Source of the DNA: CAVQBP01 sp964448105
Lineage (GTDB): Bacteria; Bacteroidota; Ignavibacteria; Ignavibacteriales; Ignavibacteriaceae
DNA length: 34,476 bases
Direction of reading: 5' to 3'
Assembly (NCBI GenBank): GCA_964448105.1
Contig: CAYUVK010000052.1
Coordinates: 1-34,476 of the forward strand
The notes under the pieces were generated by a model, which did not search any database, was not told the origin of the DNA, and worked only from the letters and a program-made list of their open reading frames with translations. Positions within the stretch are counted from its first letter, which is position 1. Every line of letters begins with the position of its first letter. Shown in pieces: positions 1 through 9,000 of this stretch. The translations under genes were made by a program, and so were the position numbers.

Positions 1-49
1 GCTAGTTTTTGGTTGGCAAAGATAATTATCAAAATTACACTTTTATTAG

Positions 50-81
50 AAAATCCCAACTTTAAAGAAAGCGGGGATTTT
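50..81 (-). terminator. Probable terminator of the T9SS-substrate gene
   Basis: An 8-bp inverted repeat (AAAATCCC at 50-57, GGGATTTT at 74-81) lies about 40 bases beyond the stop of the minus-strand gene at 121-3324. Read on the minus strand, the stem ends in a T-rich stretch. The loop is 16 nt, longer than ideal, so the call is moderate. Confidence 0.45.
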
Positions 82-120
82 ATCATAATAAATCATTTTT
101 TTAAGATTTACTATATGAAA

Positions 121-3100
121 CTATTTCAGTAAAACAAACTTCTTAGTTGAAACAAATTCTCCGGCTTCAAGTCTATAGAAGTATACACCGCTTGCCAATT
201 CGCTTCCATTAAATTGAATTTTGTACGTACCCGGCAATTCCTGTTGATTAACCAGAGTTTTTACTTCTCTTCCTAAAATATCATATACTTTTAACGATAC
301 AAACCTTGACTGCGGAATAGTATATTCTATTGTAGTTGTAGGATTAAACGGATTAGGATAATTCTGACTTAAGACAAATGACGAGGGAGAATTAATATTA
401 TTCGTTATTCCGTTTATTCCGCTTTGAATATTCATAACTTTCCACCCAACATTATTGCTTGCATGAATTTCAGGGAATGAATTATTAGGATCAATTACAA
501 CATATATTCTAGAGTTATCGGGTGTATTATCCGGTATTTTCCAATCAAAAGTGATTATCTTACTCCCCCGTGCAGCTATAAAATCACTTGTTGAGAAGAT
601 AGTTTTTCCGCTTAAACTTTGCATTAAGGTTCCGCCGTTTGCAGGATCGCCCATATAAAATTTTGCTTCAACCGGCTGGGGTGTTGGTATTAGGCTGAAA
701 TTATGAATTCTAACTTGAATATTAACGGTATCTCCTGGTTTCGGATTTTCCGGATTAAAGATCATTTCTTTAGTTTCCTGAAGTTTATCAGCAGAATAGT
801 TATATCCTTTGTCGTTGTCTAATCTCCATGGAAGAATTAATGCCGGATCAGATTCGTGTGCATACTTTTGCTGCCACCATGTTTCCGGCTCATTTACACC
901 GGCCGCACCCGGTTTAACAGCATAATCCAATACTAATGCACCGTCTCTCGCCCAATACGCATAAGGAGTAACAGTATAATATCCGCCGCCGGGAATACCG
1001 GGATTTATCGGGCCAAGATGAACATCCAATCCTTGCGTATATGTCACTTTATTTGTCACCGTTGAAATGGAATCATGAGAATAATTCCCATGAATTTCAA
1101 AATTTGGAATAATCTTAAACGGAATCTCAAACCCGAGCGAAGCACTTGCATCAAACTTAACTTCATTTGTTGTTGTTGATTGATTGCTTGTTTGTTTTTC
1201 CAGTGACCAATCATATTCCGCACCGGAGTTAACATCTAATGTTACTGCATCTGATGTTTGCCATCTTATAGCCTGTGACAGGCTCGAGTTGTCAGAAGGA
1301 TAAGTGATTTGATTGTAAGACAGTATATTTCCCACTTCATGATTTGGAATATAAGCGTCTCCTTCGGAACTTTTACTGGGAAACCATTTATTCTGTTGCA
1401 ACTTTGGTGAAGCTACCAAAGTATATCCTTCCATTGTTCCGTTTGCATACACCGGATACTCCCAGACATCATAATCAACAACCATAGCATAAATATAATC
1501 ATCATTGCTGGCTCGTGTGCTCTGTTTAATTGTAAAGCTTTCGGAACTTGAACTCGTTTTAGAGAAATTGTGTCCATAATCAGCATCTACTTTTACTTTA
1601 ACAGGTATTTCCAATTCAGGTATTACAAAAGTTCCTTCAACGCTTCCGCCTACAGACCAGCCGGTATGAAGTTCCGTTTCCATTTCAAAATCTGTTTCTT
1701 TTGTAGTGAAATAATCTGAATAGAAATCAGACGTTTGACCATTATAGCTGTTGCTCACATCAAAACTGGTATCATTAAAAACATCGAAATGAGTCGGCGG
1801 TGCGTTTAATATAACTAGCGGCTGAACTATATTTGTAACATGGTAGTAAGTAGGATTGCCAAGCCTTATGCTTTTACCATCGAAGTCGCCTGCAGTCAAA
1901 GCCCAGTAATATTCCACATTGTTTGTAACAATAGAATCTACCGTCATTGAAATTCTTTCCGGAACCGATGTAATATTTCCGTTTGCATCCACCACCGGTT
2001 CAAAGACATGGATTGAGAAAGTAGAGTACCAGGAAGAATTATCAGGTTCCCATTCTGTTGCGGACATGCAGGCTATTTCGGGAGTCCAAACAGAATCAGT
2101 TGGACTGGCATTCAGATCAGCCAGAACCAGGTCCGTATGAACTGAAAGATCCGGAATATTCACAGAATTTGCACCCCCTCCACTTATATGCAGTGTATCA
2201 TCAACTGAAAATATGTAAATAGAACCGGATGCATAAGTAACTATTTCATCATTACCATCATGTGTTATATCGCCCGTTTTTATGTTTATCGGTATAGTAG
2301 AACTGCCGAGAGTCTGCCTAACCTGATGAAGATTATTATAATTTACGTTAATAGTATCTAAACCAGGTGTAACAGAAGCCGGCAATAAATAATCGTAAGT
2401 TTCCGAACCCGATCTATGAAGTACAAAGTCAACAACAAATTGGTTTGTTAAAGTTTTGCTTTTAAAATGCCCGGCAGCAACATCAATTTCATTTACTGTA
2501 TGATACGGGTCAAAAAAATTGCTCGAAGTAAATAAATCGCTTTTATTAACTTTTGGTACAATGGAATATGTTCCATTATTATTTACATAGTCATAAATCT
2601 TAGCGGAAATTTTCCAACCGTTCGGTGAGTAAGTTACAAGAACAATCTCATCCCGGCCGTTCCCGTTAAAATCCCCGGCAGCAATATCATACAGCCCGGA
2701 ATCATAAGAAGAAGGGTCTATATTAACATCGGCAATTGTTGATAACTCTATAGGCATTAATGTAGAAGGATCAACTTTAAATATTGTTATTTGAATTGTA
2801 GAGTCTTTATTCCAGTATGCAATTGCAAATTCCGGAGTCTGGCTGTTATCAAAATATCCTTTAATTAATCGAAATCTTATGGCTTTATAATTAAGTGGGT
2901 TCGGATATAAAACATTCGAAAGAGTTAAAATACTTTCGCCGGTCCAGTTCATAGTATTTTTATCTATATCCGGTACAATAATTTTAATAGAATTATTAAC
3001 TCCTTCTTCTGCAATAACCAGGTTATCCAATCCGCTGCCGGTAAAATCCCCTGTAACAGCATCAATTCTATTTCGACCGGATATTGCAGTATTTGTATCT

Positions 3101-3324
3101 CTAGCCGAAGTGCTTGAATCCATATAATAACCTCCCCCGCTGCCTGCATACCTGAAAGTTTGATACTTTAAAGGTAAATTTCCGCCGGAATGCCAGATAA
3201 GTGATAGTTTATCGGAACTGCCGAGCTTACGGTGTCCGAAGAACGGGTCCTGAGCAGTCTGGGTTTGACTAAATAGATTTCCCCATAATAAAAATGACAA
3301 TACAAAACAATACAAAGTTTTCAT
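121..3324 (-). CDS. Large T9SS-exported protein: FG-GAP propeller, paired beta segments, CARDB-like domain, type A sorting tail
   Basis: A 1067-aa secreted protein. Residues 1-20 form a Sec signal peptide ending in LFSQ. At least three FG-GAP/VCBS-like calcium-loop motifs follow (TGDFTGSGLD near 91, AGDFNGNGRDE near 216, TGDITHDGNDE near 350, and a weaker AGDFDGKS near 478), implying an N-terminal beta-propeller. Residues about 545-800 match no domain I recognise. They contain two Ser/Thr-rich, alternating-polarity stretches (about 555-605 and 715-765) that resemble each other. Residues about 853-965 look like a CARDB domain. Residues about 983-1067 are a type A C-terminal sorting domain (SQNYPNPFNP...GREVKTL...SGVYFYRL), so the protein should cross the outer membrane through T9SS and be anchored or released there. 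It lies downstream of the CDC-like lipoprotein gene but behind that gene's terminator. Precise function is unknown. Confidence 0.9.
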   Translation of the reverse strand: MKTLYCFVLSFLLWGNLFSQTQTAQDPFFGHRKLGSSDKLSLIWHSGGNLPLKYQTFRYAGSGGGYYMDSSTSARDTNTAISGRNRIDAVTGDFTGSGLDNLVIAEEGVNNSIKIIVPDIDKNTMNWTGESILTLSNVLYPNPLNYKAIRFRLIKGYFDNSQTPEFAIAYWNKDSTIQITIFKVDPSTLMPIELSTIADVNIDPSSYDSGLYDIAAGDFNGNGRDEIVLVTYSPNGWKISAKIYDYVNNNGTYSIVPKVNKSDLFTSSNFFDPYHTVNEIDVAAGHFKSKTLTNQFVVDFVLHRSGSETYDYLLPASVTPGLDTINVNYNNLHQVRQTLGSSTIPINIKTGDITHDGNDEIVTYASGSIYIFSVDDTLHISGGGANSVNIPDLSVHTDLVLADLNASPTDSVWTPEIACMSATEWEPDNSSWYSTFSIHVFEPVVDANGNITSVPERISMTVDSIVTNNVEYYWALTAGDFDGKSIRLGNPTYYHVTNIVQPLVILNAPPTHFDVFNDTSFDVSNSYNGQTSDFYSDYFTTKETDFEMETELHTGWSVGGSVEGTFVIPELEIPVKVKVDADYGHNFSKTSSSSESFTIKQSTRASNDDYIYAMVVDYDVWEYPVYANGTMEGYTLVASPKLQQNKWFPSKSSEGDAYIPNHEVGNILSYNQITYPSDNSSLSQAIRWQTSDAVTLDVNSGAEYDWSLEKQTSNQSTTTNEVKFDASASLGFEIPFKIIPNFEIHGNYSHDSISTVTNKVTYTQGLDVHLGPINPGIPGGGYYTVTPYAYWARDGALVLDYAVKPGAAGVNEPETWWQQKYAHESDPALILPWRLDNDKGYNYSADKLQETKEMIFNPENPKPGDTVNIQVRIHNFSLIPTPQPVEAKFYMGDPANGGTLMQSLSGKTIFSTSDFIAARGSKIITFDWKIPDNTPDNSRIYVVIDPNNSFPEIHASNNVGWKVMNIQSGINGITNNINSPSSFVLSQNYPNPFNPTTTIEYTIPQSRFVSLKVYDILGREVKTLVNQQELPGTYKIQFNGSELASGVYFYRLEAGEFVSTKKFVLLK

Positions 3325-3494
3325 GTTGAACCTTATCTTAATTATAAATTATTTTTTATTCTTTTTGAAAAGTGCTGAAGTGATTTATTATTATTTTCAA
3401 ATGGGGATTTATTTTCATTTAATTATAAAAATTACTAATTAAAAAAAGAAATCTTAATTATTAGTTTTGTGATATAAAAAAAATTGTGACAGAA

Positions 3495-3524
3495 ATAACA
3501 CACAAAAAACCGCAATAGTTTCAA
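3495..3524 (-). promoter_or_regulatory. Possible promoter for the T9SS-substrate gene
   Basis: On the minus strand TTGAAA (3519-3524) and TGTTAT (3495-3500) are 18 bases apart, about 170 bases before the start codon at 3324. A strong terminator lies just upstream at 3556-3586, so the gene needs its own promoter in 3325-3555. In DNA this AT-rich such hexamers occur by chance, so confidence is low. Confidence 0.25.
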
Positions 3525-3555
3525 AATGTTTATTAGAAATAGAATATGTTAATTA

Positions 3556-3586
3556 AAAACCAGTTCCTTGTTGAGGAACTGGTTTT
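3556..3586 (-). terminator. Strong intrinsic terminator after the CDC-like gene
   Basis: A perfect 12-bp inverted repeat (AAAACCAGTTCC at 3556-3567, GGAACTGGTTTT at 3575-3586) has a 7-nt loop and sits 15 bases beyond the stop of the gene at 3601-5256. On the minus strand it is followed by a T run. It separates that gene from the T9SS-substrate gene. Confidence 0.85.
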
Positions 3587-3600
3587 ATTTAAACAAGGTC

Positions 3601-5256
3601 TCAATTTATAGAAACTGCGTAAATTAGATCAGTAGAACAATCAGAGCCTGGATTGGTTGATAGAGTTCTTGTACCTGAAATATCGCTCCAGCTGCCACTG
3701 GTGTTGAAATTATGTGTAAATGATACAGCTTTGTGATCCATTCTACTATCCGCGTAAACTCTTCCCAAAATATCTTTATCCCACTCAGTGCAAATAAATT
3801 TTACGGTAAACTTGTTCCCCATTTCACGTTTTAATTTTATTGATAATGTTTTGGCGATACTTACTTTGTCTCCATCTGATAAAGTGAGATTGTTCATTGA
3901 ATAAGATGCCAGCTTAGTTCCCTTCTTATCAAGCACCTGAACCTCAAAAGAAAATTCACCTGCACCTTCAATACCATCACAGTCTCTTTTTACTTTAAAT
4001 TGATTAAGCCGGATATCTATATTGTCTATTGTTTTAACTGTAGAACATTCTGTAGCCGTATATTCAGTAAAGTAACCGAGCTTCGCAAGCGAATTGTCTT
4101 TTAGGTATCTAATTGTATAGGAAATCGGAAGGCCAGGATTATTCCTGGAGTAAACAGCATTATCACCTTCAATTATCGGTACTAGATCATCTGCATTTTT
4201 AGCAGAAACAGCACTTGATGAAACCGATGCATTGCCGCCAAGTACTATAACTTCGATAGATGAATTTTTAAGTATATCCTTATACTCTGCTTCAAGTGAA
4301 CCATCCACGGAAACACCGGCTGCATATTTAAATGCACTCTCAACATCATAACTTGATGCTTTATAGCTCGTTTCCATTCTGAACATAATTATTCGTCCGT
4401 AAGTTACGCTCTGAACATATGCAGGCGGAGCTGCATCATTCATAACGGCTTTAACCTGGTCAAGTGTAACATCTTTGCTGAACACAGCATCAGGTGACAT
4501 CGGCGAATCCATCGTTATAGTATAAAATGCCTGTTTATAAACAGCCATAACTACTGTTTTTTCTTCATTGCTCTGGTAATTGAATTGTGCACTAACATCA
4601 CCGGTTGCCCATTCGGCATTAAGTCCTACATCAAGAGCAATTTGTTTTGATGAGTATGCTGTTTTTACTTTATAAGATGAGCTTGCAGAGTTTACATAAC
4701 CTTCCTGATAAGCATTAGCATTCCACCATTCCAAAGCCTGATCTATAGCTGCTTGAACATTTGAGTTAACAGGATTTTCAACCGTTTTAACTCCATTCTC
4801 ACCAATTCCCGGGAGATCAATTTTAAAAGTAACCGGAGCCCTTGGCAGTGTTATAGGATCGGGTAATCCATCAATCATTGATTGATTTCCTTTAACTAGT
4901 GCGCCAGGCCATATAACTCCACTCATTGGTCGAAGAATCGCTATATTTTCAAAATTTTCTTTTAAATTATAAGTAGTACTAATACAAGTTACCTGCTGGT
5001 CGCCGGAACTTGAAGTTGAAGTTGCAGTATCTGATGAAACAACATCAGTAGAAGAACTCTGACCCCCTGTATTTTGATAATTCAGCATGGATTCAGGATT
5101 GTAGCTTAATTTTTGTATATACGAACTAATTGAAGCTCCATCATTTGAAGTAACTGTCGGTGAAACCGGATCCTTGGTACAACCTGAATAAAGAAAAATG
5201 ATTAACAAGAAAATAACCCCATTCCATTTTATGAAGTTTCTTTCTCTTTTTTCCAT
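3601..5256 (-). CDS. Cholesterol-dependent-cytolysin-like (thiol-activated cytolysin family) lipoprotein
   Basis: A 551-aa protein with a lipoprotein signal: hydrophobic residues 12-23, then YSGC with Cys26 as the probable lipidated residue. The Tyr at position -3 is unusual. A Ser/Thr/Gln-rich linker (about 30-95) follows. The rest carries CDC family hallmarks: IWPGALV (115-121), RAPVTFKIDLPG (139-150), APPAYVQSVTYGR (276-288), KNSSIEVIVLGG (330-341) and NNPGLPISYTIRYLKDNS (372-389). Segments near 195-248 and 303-341 match the positions of the two CDC transmembrane-hairpin regions. The C-terminal domain (about 405-551) is divergent. Where the Trp-rich undecapeptide should be there is a segment around FICTEWDKDIL (487-497). 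A Thr-Leu pair at 531-532 sits in a context resembling the CDC cholesterol-recognition pair. SD AAAGGA precedes the ATG. It is most likely a CDC-like pore former, probably membrane-tethered; the target membrane is unknown. Confidence 0.88.
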   Translation of the reverse strand: MEKRERNFIKWNGVIFLLIIFLYSGCTKDPVSPTVTSNDGASISSYIQKLSYNPESMLNYQNTGGQSSSTDVVSSDTATSTSSSGDQQVTCISTTYNLKENFENIAILRPMSGVIWPGALVKGNQSMIDGLPDPITLPRAPVTFKIDLPGIGENGVKTVENPVNSNVQAAIDQALEWWNANAYQEGYVNSASSSYKVKTAYSSKQIALDVGLNAEWATGDVSAQFNYQSNEEKTVVMAVYKQAFYTITMDSPMSPDAVFSKDVTLDQVKAVMNDAAPPAYVQSVTYGRIIMFRMETSYKASSYDVESAFKYAAGVSVDGSLEAEYKDILKNSSIEVIVLGGNASVSSSAVSAKNADDLVPIIEGDNAVYSRNNPGLPISYTIRYLKDNSLAKLGYFTEYTATECSTVKTIDNIDIRLNQFKVKRDCDGIEGAGEFSFEVQVLDKKGTKLASYSMNNLTLSDGDKVSIAKTLSIKLKREMGNKFTVKFICTEWDKDILGRVYADSRMDHKAVSFTHNFNTSGSWSDISGTRTLSTNPGSDCSTDLIYAVSIN

Positions 5257-5417
5257 TTTATTATCCTTTCTTATATTTGAATTATTAGTCTTGAATTACT
5301 ACTTTGAAATATTATTTGCACAATTCTTTTTAATTTTTTCCGGTTACATAGATAAACGCAATATTTTTTGATAAAAGTGATAACATGATTCAAAAAAATT
5401 TTTAGGATATATCTGAT
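5257..5417. promoter_or_regulatory. Divergent promoter region between the CDC-like gene and the ECF sigma gene
   Basis: These 161 bases separate two divergent start codons, so both promoters should lie here. On the minus strand GTAACCGG (5340-5347) resembles the AAC-containing -35 element used by many ECF sigma factors and lies about 85 bases before the CDC-like start. No convincing -10 partner was found. The element assignment is speculative; the presence of promoters in the gap follows from gene layout. Confidence 0.4.
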
Positions 5418-5984
5418 TTGCCTGAAAATGAACAAATAACGCAATTATTAGCTGAGTTAACAAACGGAAACAAACAGATTGTTGATACCTTAATGCCCCT
5501 GGTTTATAATGAGCTTCACCAAATAGCCCACTTAAATCTCAGGAACGAACGGAGAGACCATACCCTTAATGCAACTGCTCTTGTTCACGAGGCTTATTTT
5601 AAACTTGTAGATCAAACCAGGGTTAGCTGGCAGAACCGCGCACACTTTTATGCAATTGCATCACAGGCAATGCGAAGAATATTAATTAATTATGCATATC
5701 AGCATAAAGCCCAGAAAAGAGGGGGAGAAAATGTAAAAGTAACTTTTGTTGATGAAAATGTAATGCGAGAATCAAAACCTGAAGAACTAATAGCTCTTGA
5801 TGAAGCACTTAATCGATTACAAACAATAAATGAAAGACAGAGCAAAATAATTGAATATTGGTTTTTTGTCGGACTTACTCAGGAAGAAATTGCAGAAGTG
5901 CTTGGAATATCTGTACCTACTGTTCGCAGAGATTGGCGACTAGCACGTGCCTGGCTTAGCAGAGAATTAAATAAAAATCTGTGA
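5418..5984 (+). CDS. ECF-type RNA polymerase sigma factor
   Basis: A 188-aa sigma factor of the ECF-like group (Sigma70_ECF type) common in kinase-rich bacteria. Region 2 is at about residues 25-95 (conserved ATALVHEAYFKL and FYAIASQAMRRILINYA). Region 4 is at about 130-180, with the helix-turn-helix LTQEEIAEVLGISVPTVRRDW. The start is TTG at 5418, supported by AGGAT nine bases upstream; the next in-frame ATG is at codon 26, inside the conserved N-terminal helix. No anti-sigma gene is adjacent. A Ser/Thr kinase gene follows 89 bases later on the same strand, so kinase-dependent control is plausible, as established for some ECF/kinase pairs such as EcfP-PknT of Vibrio. The divergent CDC-like gene is a candidate target, inferred from position only. 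Confidence 0.9.
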   Translation: MPENEQITQLLAELTNGNKQIVDTLMPLVYNELHQIAHLNLRNERRDHTLNATALVHEAYFKLVDQTRVSWQNRAHFYAIASQAMRRILINYAYQHKAQKRGGENVKVTFVDENVMRESKPEELIALDEALNRLQTINERQSKIIEYWFFVGLTQEEIAEVLGISVPTVRRDWRLARAWLSRELNKNL

Positions 5985-6073
5985 TAAATCTCCTTGCCAA
6001 TTTAAATATTCTTGGATAATTAATTTAATTTCAATATTCTTCCTCATCGATCAGATAAAACAGGAAACAAATT

Positions 6074-9000
6074 ATGAATTCAGAACGATGGCAGAAAATA
6101 GGGATAATATTTGAAGAAGCTTTAAACCTTAAAGAGCCGGAAAGAACTGAATTCCTGGTAGATATGTGCGGAGATGATTCCGAACTTCTTGAAGAGATTT
6201 GTTCCTTAATCGAAGCTGATACTAATGTTCCTTCTGTTTTAAAAGGTCAAGCCTCCGATGCTATTTATATACAGCCTAAAAAAAATTACAACGGAACAGT
6301 AATCGGAAATTATAAGATAATAAATCAAATTGCCGAAGGAGGAATGGGTTCAGTATTTCTTGCAGAAAGAGCAGATGGACAATTTGAGCAGAAGGTTGCA
6401 TTAAAAATAATCAAACCCGGAATGAATTCTAATGAAATTATTAAAAGGTTTCAATTCGAAAGACAAATACTTGCCAGGCTTCAGCATCCTAACATAGCAA
6501 GACTCCTTGATGGTGGTTTAACGGATGAAAACCTCCCCTATTTTACCATGGAATATGTTGAGGGAGATCCAATAGATCAGTATTGTGATAAAAATAACTT
6601 ATCTATAAATGAACGTTTAAAATTATTTTCCGAAGTCTGTAATGCAATTCAATATGCTCATCAAAATCTTGTTATACACAGAGATCTTAAACCAAACAAT
6701 ATAATAATTAAAAAAGATGGAACTGTTAAGCTGCTGGACTTCGGAATTGCAAAAGTCTTCACAGAAGACGATTCGTTTGCACAATCAGAATTAACAAGAA
6801 CAGGGTTATACGTTATGACCCCGGAATATGCTTCACCTGAACAAATTAAGGGAGAGGCTATTACTACTTCAACTGATATTTATTCACTTGGATTAATTCT
6901 GTATCAGCTTATTACCGGGGAAAAAGCATATAAAATTAAAACACAATCTCCTTTAGAATTAGAAAAAATCATTTGTTATACAGAACCTGTAAAACCAAGT
7001 TCAATAATCAAACTATTACAGACTAAAAACGAAATAAAAGCTGAAAAAATCAGCCGGGCACATAAAACCAACCTTGATAAATTAATTAAAACACTATCCG
7101 GAGACCTGGATAATATCTGCTTAATGGCATTAAGGAAAGAACCGGAAAGAAGATATTCATCTGCGGAACAATTTCAGCAAGACATAGAAAATTATCTTGA
7201 GGGCCGACCGGTATCTGCCAGGCAGAATACAATTTATTACAGAACAAACAAATTTATAATACGTCACAAGATTGCTGTCATATCTGCATTTGCTATTTTT
7301 CTAATAGCTGCATCTCTTACAACTTTTTATTTTATTCAACTCAAGAAGGAGCGTGACAAAGCCCAACTAGAAGCACAAAAGGCAGAAGAGGTTTCAAATT
7401 TTCTAAAAAATATTTTCAAACTTTCAGATCCTTATGAAGCAAGAGGCAAGACAATTACAGCAAGAGAATTACTTGATAAAGGAGCACAGAAAATTAATCA
7501 GGAATTATCCGATCAGCCGGATGTAAAAGCCTCAATGCTTAGCCTTATCGGCAGTGTTTATCAAAATTTAGGTCTATTTGATAAATCTGATACACTGTTA
7601 AAAGAAGCTCTTGCAATAAGAATGAAGTTAAACAAAAACGGAATGAAAGAAGCAAAAAGTCTGAGAGATCTCGGTGAATTATACACCTATAAAGGCGAAT
7701 ACTCGAAGGCCGATTCGCTTTTAACTAACGCTTTAAATATCTATAACATTAATTCTGAAAAAGAGGATAACAGCTATGCCTGGATCCTAGGTGATTTAGC
7801 CTGGGTTTACAAATCAAAAGGCAACTACAATAAATCTGAATTGTATTATAAAAAAGCTATAAAGCTACTCAATAGGAATAAAAATAATAATAATGAAGAT
7901 CTCTTAATCATGATGAATAATTTCGCACTTGAGCTGCATGAAGAAGGTAAATACGATGAAGCAGAGAAAATGTTTAAAGAGACACTTGGATTGCAAAAGG
8001 AAATATATGGCGACAAACCTCATCCCGAAATATCTACTACAACTTATAATCTCGCCGAATTACTTCGTGATCGGGGTAAATATGCTGAGGCAGAAAAAAT
8101 GTTTAAAACATCGCTTGCAATGGATACAAAACTTAGCGGACCTGAGAATCCCGATGTCGCCTATAGTTTACAAGGCCTTGCAAGTGTTTATAAAATAAAA
8201 GGAAATTTTGACGAAGCCCAAAAATTATTCCTCCAAGTTCTTAATATGCGGAAAAAGTTTCTCGGTGATAATCATCCTGATGTAGCTTACGCAATTTCCA
8301 ATTTAGGTCTGCTTTTTTATTCAGAGCAAAAATATGACTCATCAAAAAAATATTACGAAAAAGCATTAATTCTGCATAAAAAATTAAATGGTCCAAATCA
8401 TCCTTCGGTAGCTATATGCTTGAATAAGCTGGGATTTATCAATTACAAAAAAGGTAACTGCAAAAAAGCCGAAAACCAGATCAGGCAGTCAATGCAAATA
8501 CAGGAAAAATCTATTGGTAAAAAAAACTTAACTTACGCTAGTGATCTTTTAATATTATCATTTATAAAATCTAATTATAAAGACTATGATTCTGTAAATG
8601 TTCTGAATAAAGAAGTACTGAAAACAGCTGCTGAAACAATGGGAACGGATAAAAGTCCTTTTATGGCCGGATGTTACAGCGGCATAGCAGAATTAGCTTT
8701 AAAAGAGAATAATTATAAGAAAGCAGATTCTCTTTACAACCTGTCTGTAAATATGTATAAAGAAATAATAGGAGAAAACAATTTAAGCACAATAAATACT
8801 TATTTTGATTACTGCAAACTACTAATTAAAATAGATTCACTTAATAAAGCATCCGGAATCGTACATAAAAATCTGGAGATTCTGAGAAGTAACTTTAGTG
8901 AAGATACTTGGGGAATTGCAGAAGGTAAAAGTTTATTGGGTGAGATTTATATGAAAAGGAAAGAATTCTTGCCGGCAGAAAATTTGCTTCTTGAAAGTTA

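Noticed and set aside
7929..8198. Second-frame open stretch inside the kinase gene
   Set aside because: It is a shadow of the TPR repeats, which are coherent and repetitive in the main frame.
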